A stretch of DNA of 64,000 nucleotides from Voacanga thouarsii (Eukaryota > Streptophyta > Magnoliopsida > Gentianales > Apocynaceae). The translations under genes and the position numbers were made by a program. How positions within the stretch are numbered: position 1 is the stretch's first letter; each line of letters opens with the position of its first letter. The notes beneath the pieces were generated by a model, which was not told the DNA's origin, searched no databases, and saw only the letters and a program-made list of their open reading frames with translations. Shown here in pieces: positions 1 through 12,619 of this stretch. The stretch is from positions 1,674,001 to 1,738,000 of the forward strand of contig JANUWF010003366.1 in the NCBI GenBank assembly GCA_026120185.1, written 5' to 3'.

Positions 1-858
1 TCCTAAGGACAATGCTGCGTTAGCAAAGTCTACGACCTACAGGTGAAATGGCTAAAATACCCCTTCATACATCGCCGTGCATTAGAGAGGAAGAAATGTA
101 CTAACACCTCTCTGAATGACATCTACCATCTTTAGGCTTCTAGTCCAATGATCCACGACTTTTTGGATTGTTTTCATTTTCTAAGAGAGCTACCCTAAAG
201 TAAACATCCAAATCATGTTTCCCAAGGCCTTGGATATTTAGATCATTCAGACAACCACAAGGGGCGATATAGTATAGAAACTATCTTGTACAAGTCTGTC
301 TTAACTAACTAGTCACATATACCCAACATGCAAGTATATTGGTCCTATAATAGAACCTCAACTAAAGCATATCAAAGTACATGCTTCCAGTTTCGTCAGA
401 CCACCAACTCATACTCAAGTCGTAGAGTACTAGTCCACGCTGTAGTAGTAGTAGTCTAGGTTTCTCCCATATAGTACTTTAAGAAACCACTACCACAGGT
501 CCTGTTCTACGTATTCGAAATACGCTTATGTCATGAAGTGAGTGGACTACTCACTGGCTAAAGGTAAGCCATTCTCTATTTGAAATTCATAACACAATAA
601 CCCAGACATGATGAGATTCCCATTCTCATCAATCAGTTAAGAATAAATGTTTATGTGTTAAGTAACCCGTGATCCATACCTTCTGTGAAAGACCACCATT
701 CATATAGACTACTTACTTAAACACAATGGGTTTTTTCCAAATGTAATTATGCATAAATAAAATGTAAATTCACAAACAAATCTCGAAGATAAATTCTTTT
801 ATTAAAATATTCGAAGTTTACATCAGAAACCTAGTCTAAGAAGATATATTTCCTAACA
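1..858 (-). repeat. C1 3' LTR, partial
   Basis: This segment is homologous to 9230-9715 plus 15802-16170 of the C1 5' LTR and to the C2 LTRs. In element orientation it starts TGTTAGGAAATA, directly after a purine-rich tract. It holds no gene. The 3' end of the LTR lies outside the window. Confidence 0.88.
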
Positions 859-870
859 ATCTCCCACTTG
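859..870 (-). promoter_or_regulatory. C1 polypurine tract (PPT)
   Basis: On the minus strand this reads CAAGTGGGAGAT and lies against the TG of the 3' LTR. The same tract occurs next to the 3' LTR of C2 and, changed, in C3. It is the expected primer site for plus-strand DNA synthesis. Confidence 0.8.
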
Positions 871-889
871 CACTCTAAGACTAAGTAAG

Positions 890-1607
890 TCAGTAGGTGC
901 CCACCCCTATAGCTTCTAAGTGTCTCTTGAAGACTCTCTCAGCCAAAAGCTTGGTGAATGGATCTGCTAGATTGTTCTCTGAGGCAATCTGTTCTACCAC
1001 GATTTCTTGTCTCTGGATGAAATCCTGGATCATGTGGTACTTCCTCTTGATGTGCTTCCTCTTCTTGTGGTTCCTAGGTTCTTTGAATTGTGATACTGCT
1101 CCAGTATTGTCACAATACATCACAATCGGCCTGTTCATGTGTGGTACGACTCTAAGTTCTGAAAGAAACTTCCGAAGCCAGATTGCTTCCTTAGATGCCT
1201 CCGAAGCTGCCACATACTCAGCTTCCATGGTTGAGTCAGCAATGCAAGATTGCTTGATACTCCTTCATGGAATGGTTCCTCCAGACAAGGTGAAGACATA
1301 TCCACTAGTGGATTTTCTTTCATCCTTATCTGCCTGGAAGTTTGAGTCTGTGTATCTTGTAGGAACCAAGTCATCAGCCCTGTAAACCAACATATAATCT
1401 CTCGTTCCCTTGAGATACTTGATAATATGCTTTACGGCTTGCCAATGAACCTCCCTAGGGTTTGACTGATATATGCTTACTAAGCCTACGGTAAAGCAGA
1501 TATCTGGCTTAGTATATAGTATGGCGTACATAAGACTTTCCACAGCCGAAACATAGGGAATCCTACTCATTCTGTCTTTTCTTCTTGAGACTTAGGGCAG
1601 TCCCTTG
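890..1607 (-). pseudogene. C1 RNase H and C-terminal part of reverse transcriptase (broken)
   Basis: The first block (1570-1265) holds the RT C-terminus and the start of RNase H: a PDICF segment, KHIIKYLKGT, a YTDSNFQADKDERKSTSGYVF-like first catalytic Asp region. The second block (1228-890, 112 codons) continues with MEAEYVAASEA (catalytic Glu), YCDNTGAV (Asp) and an ADPFTK-like end. These are standard copia RNase H landmarks. The two blocks are in different frames, and the upstream RT is separated by solo LTR E1 at 1608. RNase H would degrade RNA in the RNA/DNA hybrid during reverse transcription in the virus-like particle. The gene is dead here. Confidence 0.85.
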
Positions 1608-3344
1608 TGTTAGTATTGTGCCCTAGAGGTAATCACTTATACATTGTATATGACACATTTTCTTTTAATAAAAAGAATTATTTATCTTAAAGTTTCTTTA
1701 ATTTACTTTAAGTAATATAACTATTTGATAAAGTCCCTAGTACAACATTGTGTTAAGGAAATCATGATAGAGATCATGATATGAGATTCGTACTGCACTG
1801 GATGGTGTTTTGTATTTAAATAGTCCCTAGTCATAGTATTAATGAGATAGGACATCATTAATGCGTTAAGACTAGCATGTGTTAGACTTCCTGATTTGAT
1901 CAGGCGGTTGTTTTCATAACCGTAGGTATTGAGATACTCAAAATGAACACATGGATGCTTGTTAATGGAACAAGTTCATTGGATGACCTATCTTTGAGAT
2001 AATCACATGGATAACTATTTAGTGTCAGCGATATAATCTCAATATAGCAAACGTGCAAGTATTCTTAGACTTGAGATCTCCAAGGTACTTTGTTTGCTGA
2101 GCTTTGTACTTTGATTCCAATATCCGGAGCTCGATCGAGGGCCGCCTATAGGATGGATATTGGGTACATTGTGAGGTAAACAAAAGTAGTTGAGAGGGTT
2201 AATAAAGAATTCACCACTTCTAATAGTAGGGGCGAATATCTCATGGCCACTTGTAAGAATTACTACTCGAAAAGTCCTTGGCCAAGGTAATTGTGTAATG
2301 GAAATAGTTTCAATTGATACACATCTAGAGTAGTAGGTTCCTGGTACAAGTACTATTGTATTCGGGCCAGAATTAATTCTGGAGGGAGTTGGCACTAATT
2401 CCGTACTCCAAACCGAATGAGATATTGTATGGTGAAAGGAGTTAATTTCACTGAAATTTGTTATTGAAGGGTTCATGTCAAGCCACTTGACTTCCTGGAC
2501 TTTTGGGTGGTCATGATGTGTTGCTAGATACCGCTCATGATATGGAAATATGGGTTTATTAATTGATGAATTAATATCATAAACCAATCCTGATTAGAAT
2601 TAATAGGATTAATTTTAATTAATTATGAATTATTAATCTCAAAGATGTTTAGATTAATTCATGTTCTCTACCAATTAACTGGAAAACCTAATAGGTCATA
2701 CATAATGGAGGATTATATACTCAAGATGTTATTTGATAACATAGTGGGGTTAATTGAGAGAAAGAGAAGTTGTTGTGGACAAATTATAATTAGTTATAAT
2801 TTGTGGCCCAAGTTATAATTGTGAGAACTTGATGTTTCCAATTACAATTAGGGAATTCTAATAGGATTAGAATTCTCAATTTTGGGAAGGGAATTTCGTG
2901 TGATATATAGTAGATATACCACATGAAAACCCTAGCTGATGAGATACGCAAAATCCCCAGCCAAGTCACACGTTTTTCCCTTCTTCTCTCTCCCTCTTGT
3001 TTTGCTGAAAACAAGAGAACCCTAGCTGCCATTATTGTTTCTGCTAGCACAGGAAATTTTTGTGCTTGAGTGTATCCTCTGTGTGAATTACTATTAGAGA
3101 TAATCACACAACTGTGATTATAGTGGTTAGACGTTCAACTCATGTGGAGGTTGATCACGAGGATTGCTAGATCGCGCCTTAACTCGAAGAAGAAAATTTT
3201 GTTCTTCGGACGATCACCTAAAGGTAAAAGCTGTTACCTTTACTCACTTTATGTCTTGTTTTTCACACATAGACGGGTCCTGGGAGGGTATCTCGTTTTA
3301 TTTTTCGCTGCGTCGTATACGATATGAGCCTGAGATACCCAACA
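1608..3344 (+). repeat. E1: solo LTR of a second copia-type family, inserted in C1 pol
   Basis: The 1,737-bp unit begins TGTTAGTATTGTGCC and ends GATACCCAACA. It is homologous over its whole length to E2 (9716-15796 without its insert). It is flanked by CCTTG (1603-1607) and CCTTA (3345-3349), a 5-bp TSD with one mismatch. The intact homologue C2 has uninterrupted sequence at the matching place (around 38560). No internal domain is present, so this is a solo LTR, the usual product of LTR-LTR recombination. TG...CA ends and a TGTTGG-type start (seen in E2) suggest copia. Confidence 0.87.
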
Positions 3345-4310
3345 CCTTAAACAAAAAGACAATCCATATTTGCAAGGAATTAGAGCTCCCTTGCATGAGT
3401 CTATGCTGTACTTAGCCAGCATCTTGTCAATGTATGTCACTTAGGATAATCCTAACATTCTCTACTTCTTATTTCTAAGAAGCCTAATCGCGAGAATGTA
3501 ACTGGCTTCTCCCAAGTCCTTCATACTAAATTGACTAGACAGCCAAACCTTTGTAGATAACAATGCCCCTACATCATTTCCAATGAGTAGAATGTCATCC
3601 ACATACAAGATAAGAAAAACCACGTTAATGCCTTCAAGTTTCCTGTATGCGCATGGTTCATCCTCGTTCTGAATAAAACCGTAAGACTTTACAGTTTCGT
3701 CAAAATGAATGTTCCATGTTCTCGATGCCTGCTTAAGTCCATAAATGGACTTCTTAAGCTTGCAAACCATGTGTTCTTGGCTTTTAGCAATAAAGCCTTC
3801 CGGTTGGGACATATAGATGTCTTTACTAAGATGGCCATTTAAAAATACTATCTTGACATCCATTTGTCATATCTCGTAGTCATAATGACATGCGATGGCA
3901 AGGAGGATACAGATGGACTTAAGCATGGCTACCGGGAAAAAGGTTTCCTCATAATCGATTCCCTCTTTCTGAGTATATCCTTTCGCCACAAGCTTAGCTT
4001 TGAAGGTCTCCACCTTCCCATCCGCTCCCTTCTTCCTCTTGTGTACCCTCTTACACCTAATGGGTTTTATCCCTTCAAGTGAAGCTTCAAGATTCTAAAC
4101 CTGATTGACGTACATAGACTCAATCTTGGCTTTCATTATTTCATGCAATAGATTTGAATTGGCATCAGCAATAGCCTCCTCGTATCTAGTGGAGTCTTGT
4201 TCATGATGATTGGAGACTAGCTTGAAAACTTCTCCAGTCCACCTCTCTGGAACACTAGACATTCTCCCACTGCGATGAGGCTCTAATTGTACAGGCTCTT
4301 AAGGCTGTGC
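3345..4310 (-). pseudogene. C1 reverse transcriptase (broken)
   Basis: The best block (3863-3462, 133 codons) contains MDVKIVFLNGHL, the KSIYGLKQASRTW signature and the catalytic LYVDDILLIGND box. The N-terminal RT lies at 3864-4310 in other frames. It matches the C2 RT almost throughout. The protein would copy element RNA into DNA in cytoplasmic particles. Solo LTR E1 removes the C-terminus, and stops and frameshifts occur, so it is inactive. Confidence 0.87.
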
Positions 4311-5260
4311 CTCTTCTTATTCCATAACCGGGTCAAAAGAAGTTGATCCCGAAGATAACTTCTCCTCAAGTTCCAACCTAGTTGAACCTTTAGTGAAAGT
4401 ACTTTGATCATCCTCTAAATATCTATTGGTACTAACCAGTACTTTCTGCTTCTTAGAATGATAAAAGTAGCCACCCTTTGTCTTTTTTAGATACCCAACA
4501 AAATAGTATAAGTCTGATATTGGTTCCAACTTGTCTCCCTTGATCAGTACATAAGCTAGACAACCTTATATCCTGAGATGATTCAGACTTGGTTTACGCT
4601 CAATCCACATCTCATAGGGAGTCCTAGGTACTGACTTGGAAGGTACCAAGTTTAGAATGTATGCCACTGTTTTTAGGGCATATCCTCAAAAAGATACTGG
4701 AAGAGTAACATGAGATATTATGCTTCAGACCATTTCCATTAATGTCCTCTTCCTTCTCTTAAATACTCCGTTCTGCTGGGGTGTCCTCAGCGCAGAGAGT
4801 TGGGATACTATCCCATGATGTACCATGTAGTCCTTGAATTCACCAAGGAGATACTCTCCACCACGATTCGATCATAAGATTTTGATTAATTTACCTGTCC
4901 GACGCTCCATTTCAGCCTTAAACTCTTTGAACTCATCAAAAGAGTCAGACTTGCATCTCATCAGGTAAATATAACCAAACCTTACACAATCATCTATGAA
5001 AGTTATGAAGTACTCAAAACCTCCTCTAGCTGGTGTAGACAAGGGACCACACACATCAGTGTGAACAAGACTCAATATTTCTTTAGCTCTATCTGCCTTT
5101 GGGGTAAATGACCTTTTGGTCATCTTCCCCATTAGGTAGGATTTACGCTGAGACCAATTTTTCAATCTCAATGAGCCCATCATGGATAATCCTGGTTGAG
5201 TTGATATGACCCAACCTTAGATGTCAAAGATATGAGTCATTGACATTGATCTTTCTTTTC
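4311..5260 (-). pseudogene. C1 integrase and INT-RT linker (broken)
   Basis: Block 5183-4872 has the [13 protein letters not shown] box (first catalytic Asp) and a [20 protein letters not shown] segment. The region of the second Asp and the Glu follows at 4540-4870 in broken frames, matching the complete version in C2. The acidic, Ser/Thr-rich linker between INT and RT is readable at 4529-4317. Integrase would insert the cDNA into host chromatin. Several stops leave this copy dead. Confidence 0.8.
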
Positions 5261-5790
5261 CTAGTTAAAGGTTCAGATTGAGCATTATTTAATTAATTGT
5301 TAATAGGGTTTAAGAAGAATAGATTTCCATACATGTGCCCAGTACATAAAATTTATCCATCTCTACTGATAGAAATACTAGAATGGAAAGATACAGAATA
5401 TCCTTGATTTATTAGTTTCCCAACTGAAATCAAATTTTGTCGAAATCCAGGTACATATAAAATATCTTTTAAAACCACTATTCTATTACAATCAAAATTA
5501 AGATCCAGCTTTTTCACTGCAAGGGCCCAGATTTGTGCTCCATTTCCCACGCGTAGCCCATGTTTGCCCTTCTTGAGTCTTCTTATCTTTCTAAACCCCT
5601 ACAATGAGTTACAGTTGTGATCAGTGGCCCCTGAATCAATAATCCAAGTGGAAGTTGATCCAATCATTGATATGGACTCTAGATAGAAAATATTACCTGT
5701 AGGATTTTTCTTGGCTTGAAGATCTAGACACTCATTTTTTCAATGTCCCTCCATTCTATATTTGAAGCACTTGCCATTTTGTTTGTCTTT
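5261..5790 (-). pseudogene. C1 protease, GAG-pre-integrase segment and zinc knuckle remnant (broken)
   Basis: The minus strand encodes WIIDSGATDHNCNS near 5600-5660, which carries the copia aspartic-protease DSGA active site. A GAG-pre-integrase-like stretch (GNGAQIWALAVKKLDLNF) lies at 5353-5550. The zinc knuckle at 5725-5780 reads CFKYRMEGH, stop, KNEC: the second Cys is Tyr, and the codon after His (usually Trp) is TGA at 5740-5742. The same codon is a stop in C2 and C3. Confidence 0.78.
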
Positions 5791-6489
5791 GGGCTAGGCT
5801 GCTGTGTTTCCCTTATTCTTTTTGAACTTTCTGGGCTTGGGCCCAATTTTTGAGGAAAAAGCCTTAGCAATCATAGCCTTTGATTGAGGCTTCATGACCT
5901 TCTCCGCCATCTGGAGCTCCTTCATCAACTCAGTTAAACTCATGTTTAACTTGTTCATGTTGTAATTCAACTTGAACCGAGTAAAGGAACCTAATAGAGA
6001 TTCGAGAACCATGTCCACTTGGCCCTCGGGGTTATTGACAACCCCTAAGATTTCTACTTCCTCGAAAGCAGCAACCATCTTGAGCGTGTGCTCTCTAACT
6101 GATGCTCTCTCAGCCATCTTAGTGTTGATTATTGTTCGAAGAGCCTCCTACCTTGCAGGCCAGCTCTTGTCCGCGAACATAGTGGCTAGTGACTAGCTAA
6201 TATCATACGTAGAAGCCATGTACTTGTGTTTTGACTGGAGCACATTAGACATGGAAGCTAATATATAGCAGTGTGCCATTTCGTCAGCCTTCTTCCACGC
6301 CTTCTCAGCCTCTCGCTCTTCGGTGGTGGAACCTTCCCCGATTACAAGGTAGGTCTCGTAAAGGACATACGTAGACTCTTCCGCTGTGAGTATTATGTCC
6401 AGGTTCCTTTTCCAGTCCACATAGTTTGGACCCATTAGCTTATTCTCTCGGAGAATAACGGCCAAAGGACTAAAAGAACCTCTCACCAT
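5791..6489 (-). pseudogene. C1 gag (broken)
   Basis: The N-terminal block (6489-6193) starts with an ATG and reads MVRGSFSPLAVILRENKLMG, then NYVDWKRNLDIILTAE, the N-terminal motif of copia gag. Block 6117-5794 holds the UBN2-type C-terminal part. The two blocks are separated by a frameshift or stop near 6120-6190. Gag would form the virus-like particle and bind element RNA. The start is chosen because it aligns with the C2 start at 41729. Confidence 0.82.
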
Positions 6490-8274
6490 TTCTAAAAAAA
6501 AGAAAAAATAAAAGAAAAGGATTTAGGTTGTGAAAACACAATAAATTTGTGTACTTTATCCTTATATCAAAATCTGATAATAATTAATTTGGCTTTTAGA
6601 AAAACTGACATAGCTTCTTGGAAAGATTAATAGTTTCCCAAGCTAAGTGTTAATCACCACAAATTAATTTCCCTTTTAGGTAATGATCTAGAGAATAACT
6701 CCATCGAGGGGATGGCCGTTTCCTCTCATTTCTTATGGACGTACCTCGCACTATAACCTCCAACGAGGGGTTAGCCTATTATAGTACATGTTCCGGGTTA
6801 TTAATTACATCCCTCTATTAGATTTAGATTCTTGTGGTATCCCTATCCTATACGGGTTCACTTTTAGGGTGACGCGAGAGGACCCACGATCTCTAATGAG
6901 GATCGTGATGGAAGCCGTGGGGCTGTTGGAACCCCTCTCCCATTTAGTCTTTTAAAATAAGGGTTTTTCTGAAAAATATCCTTTTGAAAATTTTCATTAA
7001 GTTTTCTCTTAACTCAAAAATAAAATATCTAAATCTATTAAAATCTTTATATAAAGGTTTATATCATTTGAAATATTTTTTCATGGATTAATTTTATTTA
7101 AGTTAAAAAATTAATGATTTAAAAATTTTTCAATTAAAACTTTCTAGAGACTTTGGTCTCAAGTTTATTTGATAAACCAATTTTTCTTATGCTAAAATAA
7201 AACAAAATGGCTTTCTATTTTCAACTTACAAAAATATCTAAATCCAATATATTTTCTATGTCAAGGATTAAATCCTTTGAGAAAATATCTAAGGATTAAT
7301 TTTTGTTCAAGTTAAAATAACCATTTAATTTGTAGGAAAAATGTTTTCTTGTCAAAAATATTCTCAAAGACTTTGGTCTTTGAGAAAATGTGTACATAGG
7401 TACTCAAAAATAAATAGCATGCTAGAAAATAGTAGACATTTTCATGTTATTCTATTTTTAAACCTAAGTGCCCAAATAATAGAATTAAACACATTAATTA
7501 ATTAATAGTCTTGTTTAATCCTAAAATCCCTTACTAATATTTTTCTTGCCAAAAAATTTTCCACGAATATTAACTATTGCAAAAATATTAACTTCGCCTG
7601 GTATGGAACCAAAAAAAAAAAAAAATGCAAGAAAATTACAAGGAAAAGTAAAAAATTTTTCCTTGGTCCACTGCACCCGCCGCACAGGAATGGAGCCTTT
7701 CTGCACTGTGGTCCACAAACACCCGCCATATAGAACCAGCACCTCGCGAGCAACTCAAGCCCGTGACCTGCTCCACGACCCGCTCGTTGCTTTGCTCGAC
7801 GACCTGCGTGCAGACTCGATTTGCGGATGAAATTGCAATTGAATTGCAATCCATCGAGCCGTTGCCACGCTAAGCCGAGCCACTACGGCTCCAAGCACAG
7901 AGCACTGCTCACGGCTCGGCTCTCCAAGCCGAGCCGATGAATAGTGCTTCTCTTTCTCAGATTTTTTCCTGCGTCTTCTTCTGCAGATTTCTTCACTATT
8001 TTTTTGGCAACTTTCTTCTGGTTCTTAGCTCTCCAATTTCAACCCAAATACAATGAAATTAACAAACTAACAACTGCCTATACCCATTAACATAGGGCTC
8101 ACATGATTTGCTAAGGAAAAATAGTGAATTACAAATCTCCTATACCTCTATTCGAGAGGTTTAACAGAGAATCTATCTATACCAAAAACAACGAAGAATC
8201 CTATGTTAATCACACATATGTGTCCAGTTTTATTTACTAGCATGCATGCTTCCTATATTTGCACAAAATCTTCA
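6490..8274 (-). other. C1 untranslated leader between PBS and gag
   Basis: This 1.8-kb stretch has no supportable gene. It is AT-rich from 6490 to about 7600 and GC-rich from about 7660 to 7960. It aligns with the C2 leader (41730-43513), including a shared CTTCGCCTGGTATGG block, so it is a conserved part of family C. Confidence 0.75.
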
Positions 8275-8287
8275 TGCTCTGATACCA
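8275..8287 (-). promoter_or_regulatory. C1 primer-binding site, initiator tRNA-Met
   Basis: The minus strand reads TGGTATCAGAGCA, complementary to the 3' end of plant initiator tRNA-Met. It lies two bases inside the 5' LTR, which ends ...TCTTCA. It would prime minus-strand cDNA. Confidence 0.9.
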
Positions 8288-10637
8288 ATTGAAGATTTAA
8301 AGGGGAAGCAAAAACACAGTGGAAAATAAACTGAAGAACAAGAAACAACGCAGACTGGAGCCGGCGCCAGTTCCGGTCGCCTCAGCCGGTGCCGGTCCCA
8401 ATCTGTTCGGACTCCAAGAGGTAAAAAAAAAAAAAAGAAAATTTCACCTTTTCTTGTTCTCAAAATTGGTTGGATCGGAATATGTGGAGCCGGGGTAGGT
8501 GCGCTGGTGGAAGCTTCTAGTGCGATTCCTACAAGCCTCGTACTACGTCTGTGCATGTATATGAATGCCAAATACCCTCTCGATCTTCCAGTATATGACG
8601 TGCCTAATCCACGTTTGGTGAACCACTCACAAGACTAAGGGATTTTTCAGAGAAAAAAGAGCTGTCTGTTTTTTTCTTTCTCTTAGAGAAAAAGAAGAAA
8701 ATAACGTACGTCTTTATTTTCCTATTTAACCTAAATAAAACCCTAGGTTAAACTGAATTTTTAATTTGGCCCATTGGACTCTTAGTTTAGCCTCTTGGAC
8801 TAAATTAATTATTCTAATTAGAACTAAATAAATGGCCCAATAAATAATTAATTTTTCAGTCTAAATAAACTAGTCCAATTAACAAGCCTATATTAGTTTA
8901 GTCTCAGGTCAATCTTTAATTATTCAAACTGGGCCAAAGCCCTGAATAATTAATTAACCCACCAAAATAGTTTAATTAATTCTCTCTCTCTGTGGACCTT
9001 TATTTTATTCTAGCTCAATAATTAAATCAGGCTACTTAAATAAAATAAATTCTATTTAATTTAAGACTAATTCCTTAGCCTGTATATAATTAGGACTTAT
9101 GGTCTATATTGGGGACCAAGAGACAAACCGCCTTGGCTACTAAAATGACCAAAATACCCTTGTCATATAAATAACTGTATTTTACATTTTAAATATTTCT
9201 TAATATCACCATAAAGAAATATTAACCCCAAGGATAATGTTGCGCTAGCAAAGTCTCCAACCTATAGGTGAAATGGCTAAAATATCCCTCCATACATCAC
9301 CGTGTATTAGAGAGGAAGAAATATACTAACACTTCTCTGAATGATATGTACAATTCTTAGGCTTCTAATCCAATAATCCATGACTTCTTGGATTGTTTCC
9401 GCTTTCCAAGGGAGCTACTCTAAAACAAACATCCAAGTCATGTTTCCTAGGGCCCTGGATATTTAGATCATTCAGACAACCATAAGGGGCGATATAGTAT
9501 AGAAACTATCTTGTACAAGTCTGTCTTAACTAACTAGTCATATATACCCAACATGCAAGTATATTGGTCCTACGATAGAACCTTAACTAAAGCATATCAA
9601 AGTATATGCTTCCAGCTTCGTCAGACTACTAACTCATACTCAAGTCGTAGAGAACTAGTCCACGTTGTAGCAGTAGTAGTCTAGGTTTCTCCTATATAGT
9701 ACTTTAAGAAACCACTGTTGGTGTTGTGCCTTAGAGGCAATCACTTGTACATTGTATATGCCACATATTATTTTAATAAAAGATATTATTTATCTTACAG
9801 TTTCTTTTGTTTACTTTTAAGTAATATAGCTGTTCGATAAAGTCTCTAGTACAACACTGTGTTAAGGAAATTATGATAGAGATCATGATATAAGATTCCT
9901 ACTACACTTTATAGTGTTAGTATCTAAATAGTTTCTAGTCATAGTATTAATGAGACAAGACATCATTAATGTGTTAAGACTAGCATGTGTTAGACTTCAT
10001 AATTTGATCAGGCGATGGTTCTTATATCCATGACTATTGAGATACTCAAAGTTAACACATGGATGCTTCTTAATGGAACAAGTTCATTGGATGACCTAAC
10101 TTTGAGATAATCACATGGATAACTATTTAGTGTTAGTGATATAATCTCAATATAGCAAACGTGTAAGTATCCTTAGACTTGAGATCTCCAAGGTACTTTA
10201 TTTGCTGAGCATTGTACTTTGATTCCAATCTTCGGAGCTCGATTGAGGGCCGCCTATGGGATGGATATTGGGTACATTGTGAGGTAAACGAAAGTAGTTG
10301 AGAGGGTCAATAAAGAATTCACCACTCCTAATAGTACGGGCGAATATCTCATGGCCACTTGTAGGAATTACTACTCGAGAAGTCCTTGGCCAAGGCGATT
10401 GTGTGAAACCCCAGTCAAAACCAACCTTAGAGTAAGGGGGTTGGAATGCATATCATATTTTATTGCATGTTTAAATATATTTTTATATGATTTTATGTGC
10501 ATTGAATTTGTGTTTTATAGTCTAGAGGGCTTGATTAAGATTATTGAGTGAGAAGGGAAAAATGGTAATTTTTCCCTGAGGTGATAGCTTGGGAATTGAA
10601 TAGGAAAATATTTTTAGAGAGGAAATAAGAACAAGAG

Positions 10638-10700
10638 TTGTTGTGGAGTAGTGGTTAGAGTCTTAGAATTGATTCTTGAGGTCTTGGGTTCAAATTCCAT
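10638..10700 (+). other. tRNA-like module (box A/box B) in S1
   Basis: TGGAGTAGTGGTT (10644-10656) resembles a pol III box A and GGGTTCAAATTCC (10686-10698) resembles box B, at tRNA-like spacing. The acceptor stem is not closed, so it is a tRNA-related or SINE-head remnant and not a tRNA gene. The same block occurs at the same place in every complete Tekay LTR in the window. Confidence 0.5.
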
Positions 10701-12335
10701 TATTAGAGTTATAGTATGATTAAATTTTATTTTTGCTTGGGAAGTATCATTGTCGGCCTTAGTGGTGTTTGGAGTAGGGTAGAGATGTTGTCCTATGAGA
10801 GACATGATAGGAGTCTTCAAATCCTACTCTTTTGCTCTACACAAAATTTCTAAGGGGAATTCATTTCCTCTTAATCCTTAGTTTTTCCTAATTATCAATT
10901 CATTAGTTTGTTCATTGTGTTCAAGCTAATTTTATTCTAGAAAAATTCCAGCAATGTGTTGTGGCTTTGAAGGTTCAAAATGTCTTAGTAAAAGACATCA
11001 TATGGACCGAAACAATGGATGAGGGGGAAAGATTTCAAGTGAATTAAATTCCTTAGTGAACATTCTAAAAATTCACTCTAGCTAGGTTCATTTCCCTTTG
11101 TACATAGAACTGAAATTTTTCCAGCTTTATGTGCCTTCAAGGTGTCGAAATTCTTGACCATTATTCCCTCCCAAATGCTGCCAGAAAATGGCCCTTTTGA
11201 TCAGCTTAGAATCTGGAATTTTATGGCTATTTTCGGACTACACAAAGATGGTGCAAAACCAGAAAAAAATCTTGTACAAATCGCAGCTTTGGAGGTCCAA
11301 AACCAAGCTGTTTTCTTCCAGTTTTTGTACAGCACCCTAGCCATGTTTTTCTCCATGAAGTAGGCTGGAAACCAGCCTTGAAAGCCCCAAAAATTCCCCT
11401 TCAAAGCCTCTGCAAATCGCCTGGAAAAGGGCAACCGAAAACTGCCCAGAAAACTCCGGCCTTGCAAAAATCTGTGCAGTGGTTTTTTTTCCAGCTTTGT
11501 TTCCTAATTCTCTCCTAGCCGAAACTCCATCCTTTTTATGCAAAAACCACCCTTAAACCTCCATTAATAGAACTCCATTGTCCTCCTAGATTTCTGCATG
11601 AAAATCCAGCCATGGATGCCTAAAAGATTTCCAAAAAAATTCTGCAATCATTCCTTGATTTGGATACCAAAATTCCAACTACCATGATTTAACAACTTTC
11701 TATAAAATATACCTCAAACAACCAGACCTTCTCTCCACCATTATACTCCATAGTTTTGACCACCCTAAGCCTCATTCAACCAGCTTTCATTCAACCAAAA
11801 CACTGCCCAGAAATTCGTCCATGGCAGATCTCCAAAAGCTCTCAAATAATCAAAGATATTCTTGTGATATCTAGTTTCCAAATTTGCTTCCCAAAAATAT
11901 TCTTCAAGGATTTTAACAACTAGCCTTTCCTTTTTCCTTCCAAACCATAAAAACCATCTTCCTAAACCCTACAAATAGTTTGGCAGCCCTAATCTCTTCA
12001 GAATTTTGGCAGCCTCCATCCAAGAACTCTCTATTCTCTTCAACCTCAAGAACACATAGTACACCAAGAACACCTACTCCTTCCTTTCACCTAATACCTC
12101 TCCAAATCACTTCAAACTACCTCTAAAAATTCCAGATTTCATCTATTCATTGCTGTGAGTCCATCCGTACCATTTTTAACATCAAACTCCAAAATCCAAC
12201 TTGCACTTTTGGATAAAAAACCAGAAATTTCTGTTAAGGTCAAGAACACTTTCAAGGTAAATTTATTCTAACAACTTCATCTTCTCCAATCTTGATCTCT
12301 AGTGAGAGCCTATGTGAATAAACATGCTAATGGTT

Positions 12336-12355
12336 TCTCTCTCTCTCTCTCTCTC
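12336..12355 (+). repeat. (TC)n microsatellite in S1
   Basis: About ten TC units lie roughly 1.93 kb from the LTR start. A CT tract occurs at the equivalent place in S2, S3 and both G1 LTRs. Confidence 0.9.
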
Positions 12356-12576
12356 ATGGCCAAAAATTCCCCTCTCTTGGCCGGATGACTTTTTCTCCCA
12401 TGAACATGCTTTCGCCATCTCCCATGGACAAAGTTAGACATCTAGGAGTTGAGATCTACCCTAAACACCTTCAAGTCATTCATCAACCAAGTAAGTACCT
12501 TCAATCTTCCTTTTTAAACTCTAGATTCATGTCTCTAGGATGATGATGATAGTAGGTGGATGGCGATAGGATTTAA

Positions 12577-12577
<1 letters not shown>

Positions 12578-12614
<37 letters not shown>
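12578..12614 (+). repeat. (TA)n microsatellite in S1
   Basis: Some 18 uninterrupted TA units. They are absent from the matching place in the other LTR copies. Confidence 0.92.

Positions 12615-12619
<5 letters not shown>

Noticed and set aside
897..1385. A 162-codon plus-strand frame, with a near twin at 37900-38388
   Set aside because: It is the antisense of the copia RNase H/RT region in both places. Its conservation follows from the coding strand, and it has no domain of its own.
2039..2587. A 182-codon minus-strand frame in solo LTR E1
   Set aside because: It lies wholly in a non-coding LTR, is not kept open in E2 and shows no domain.
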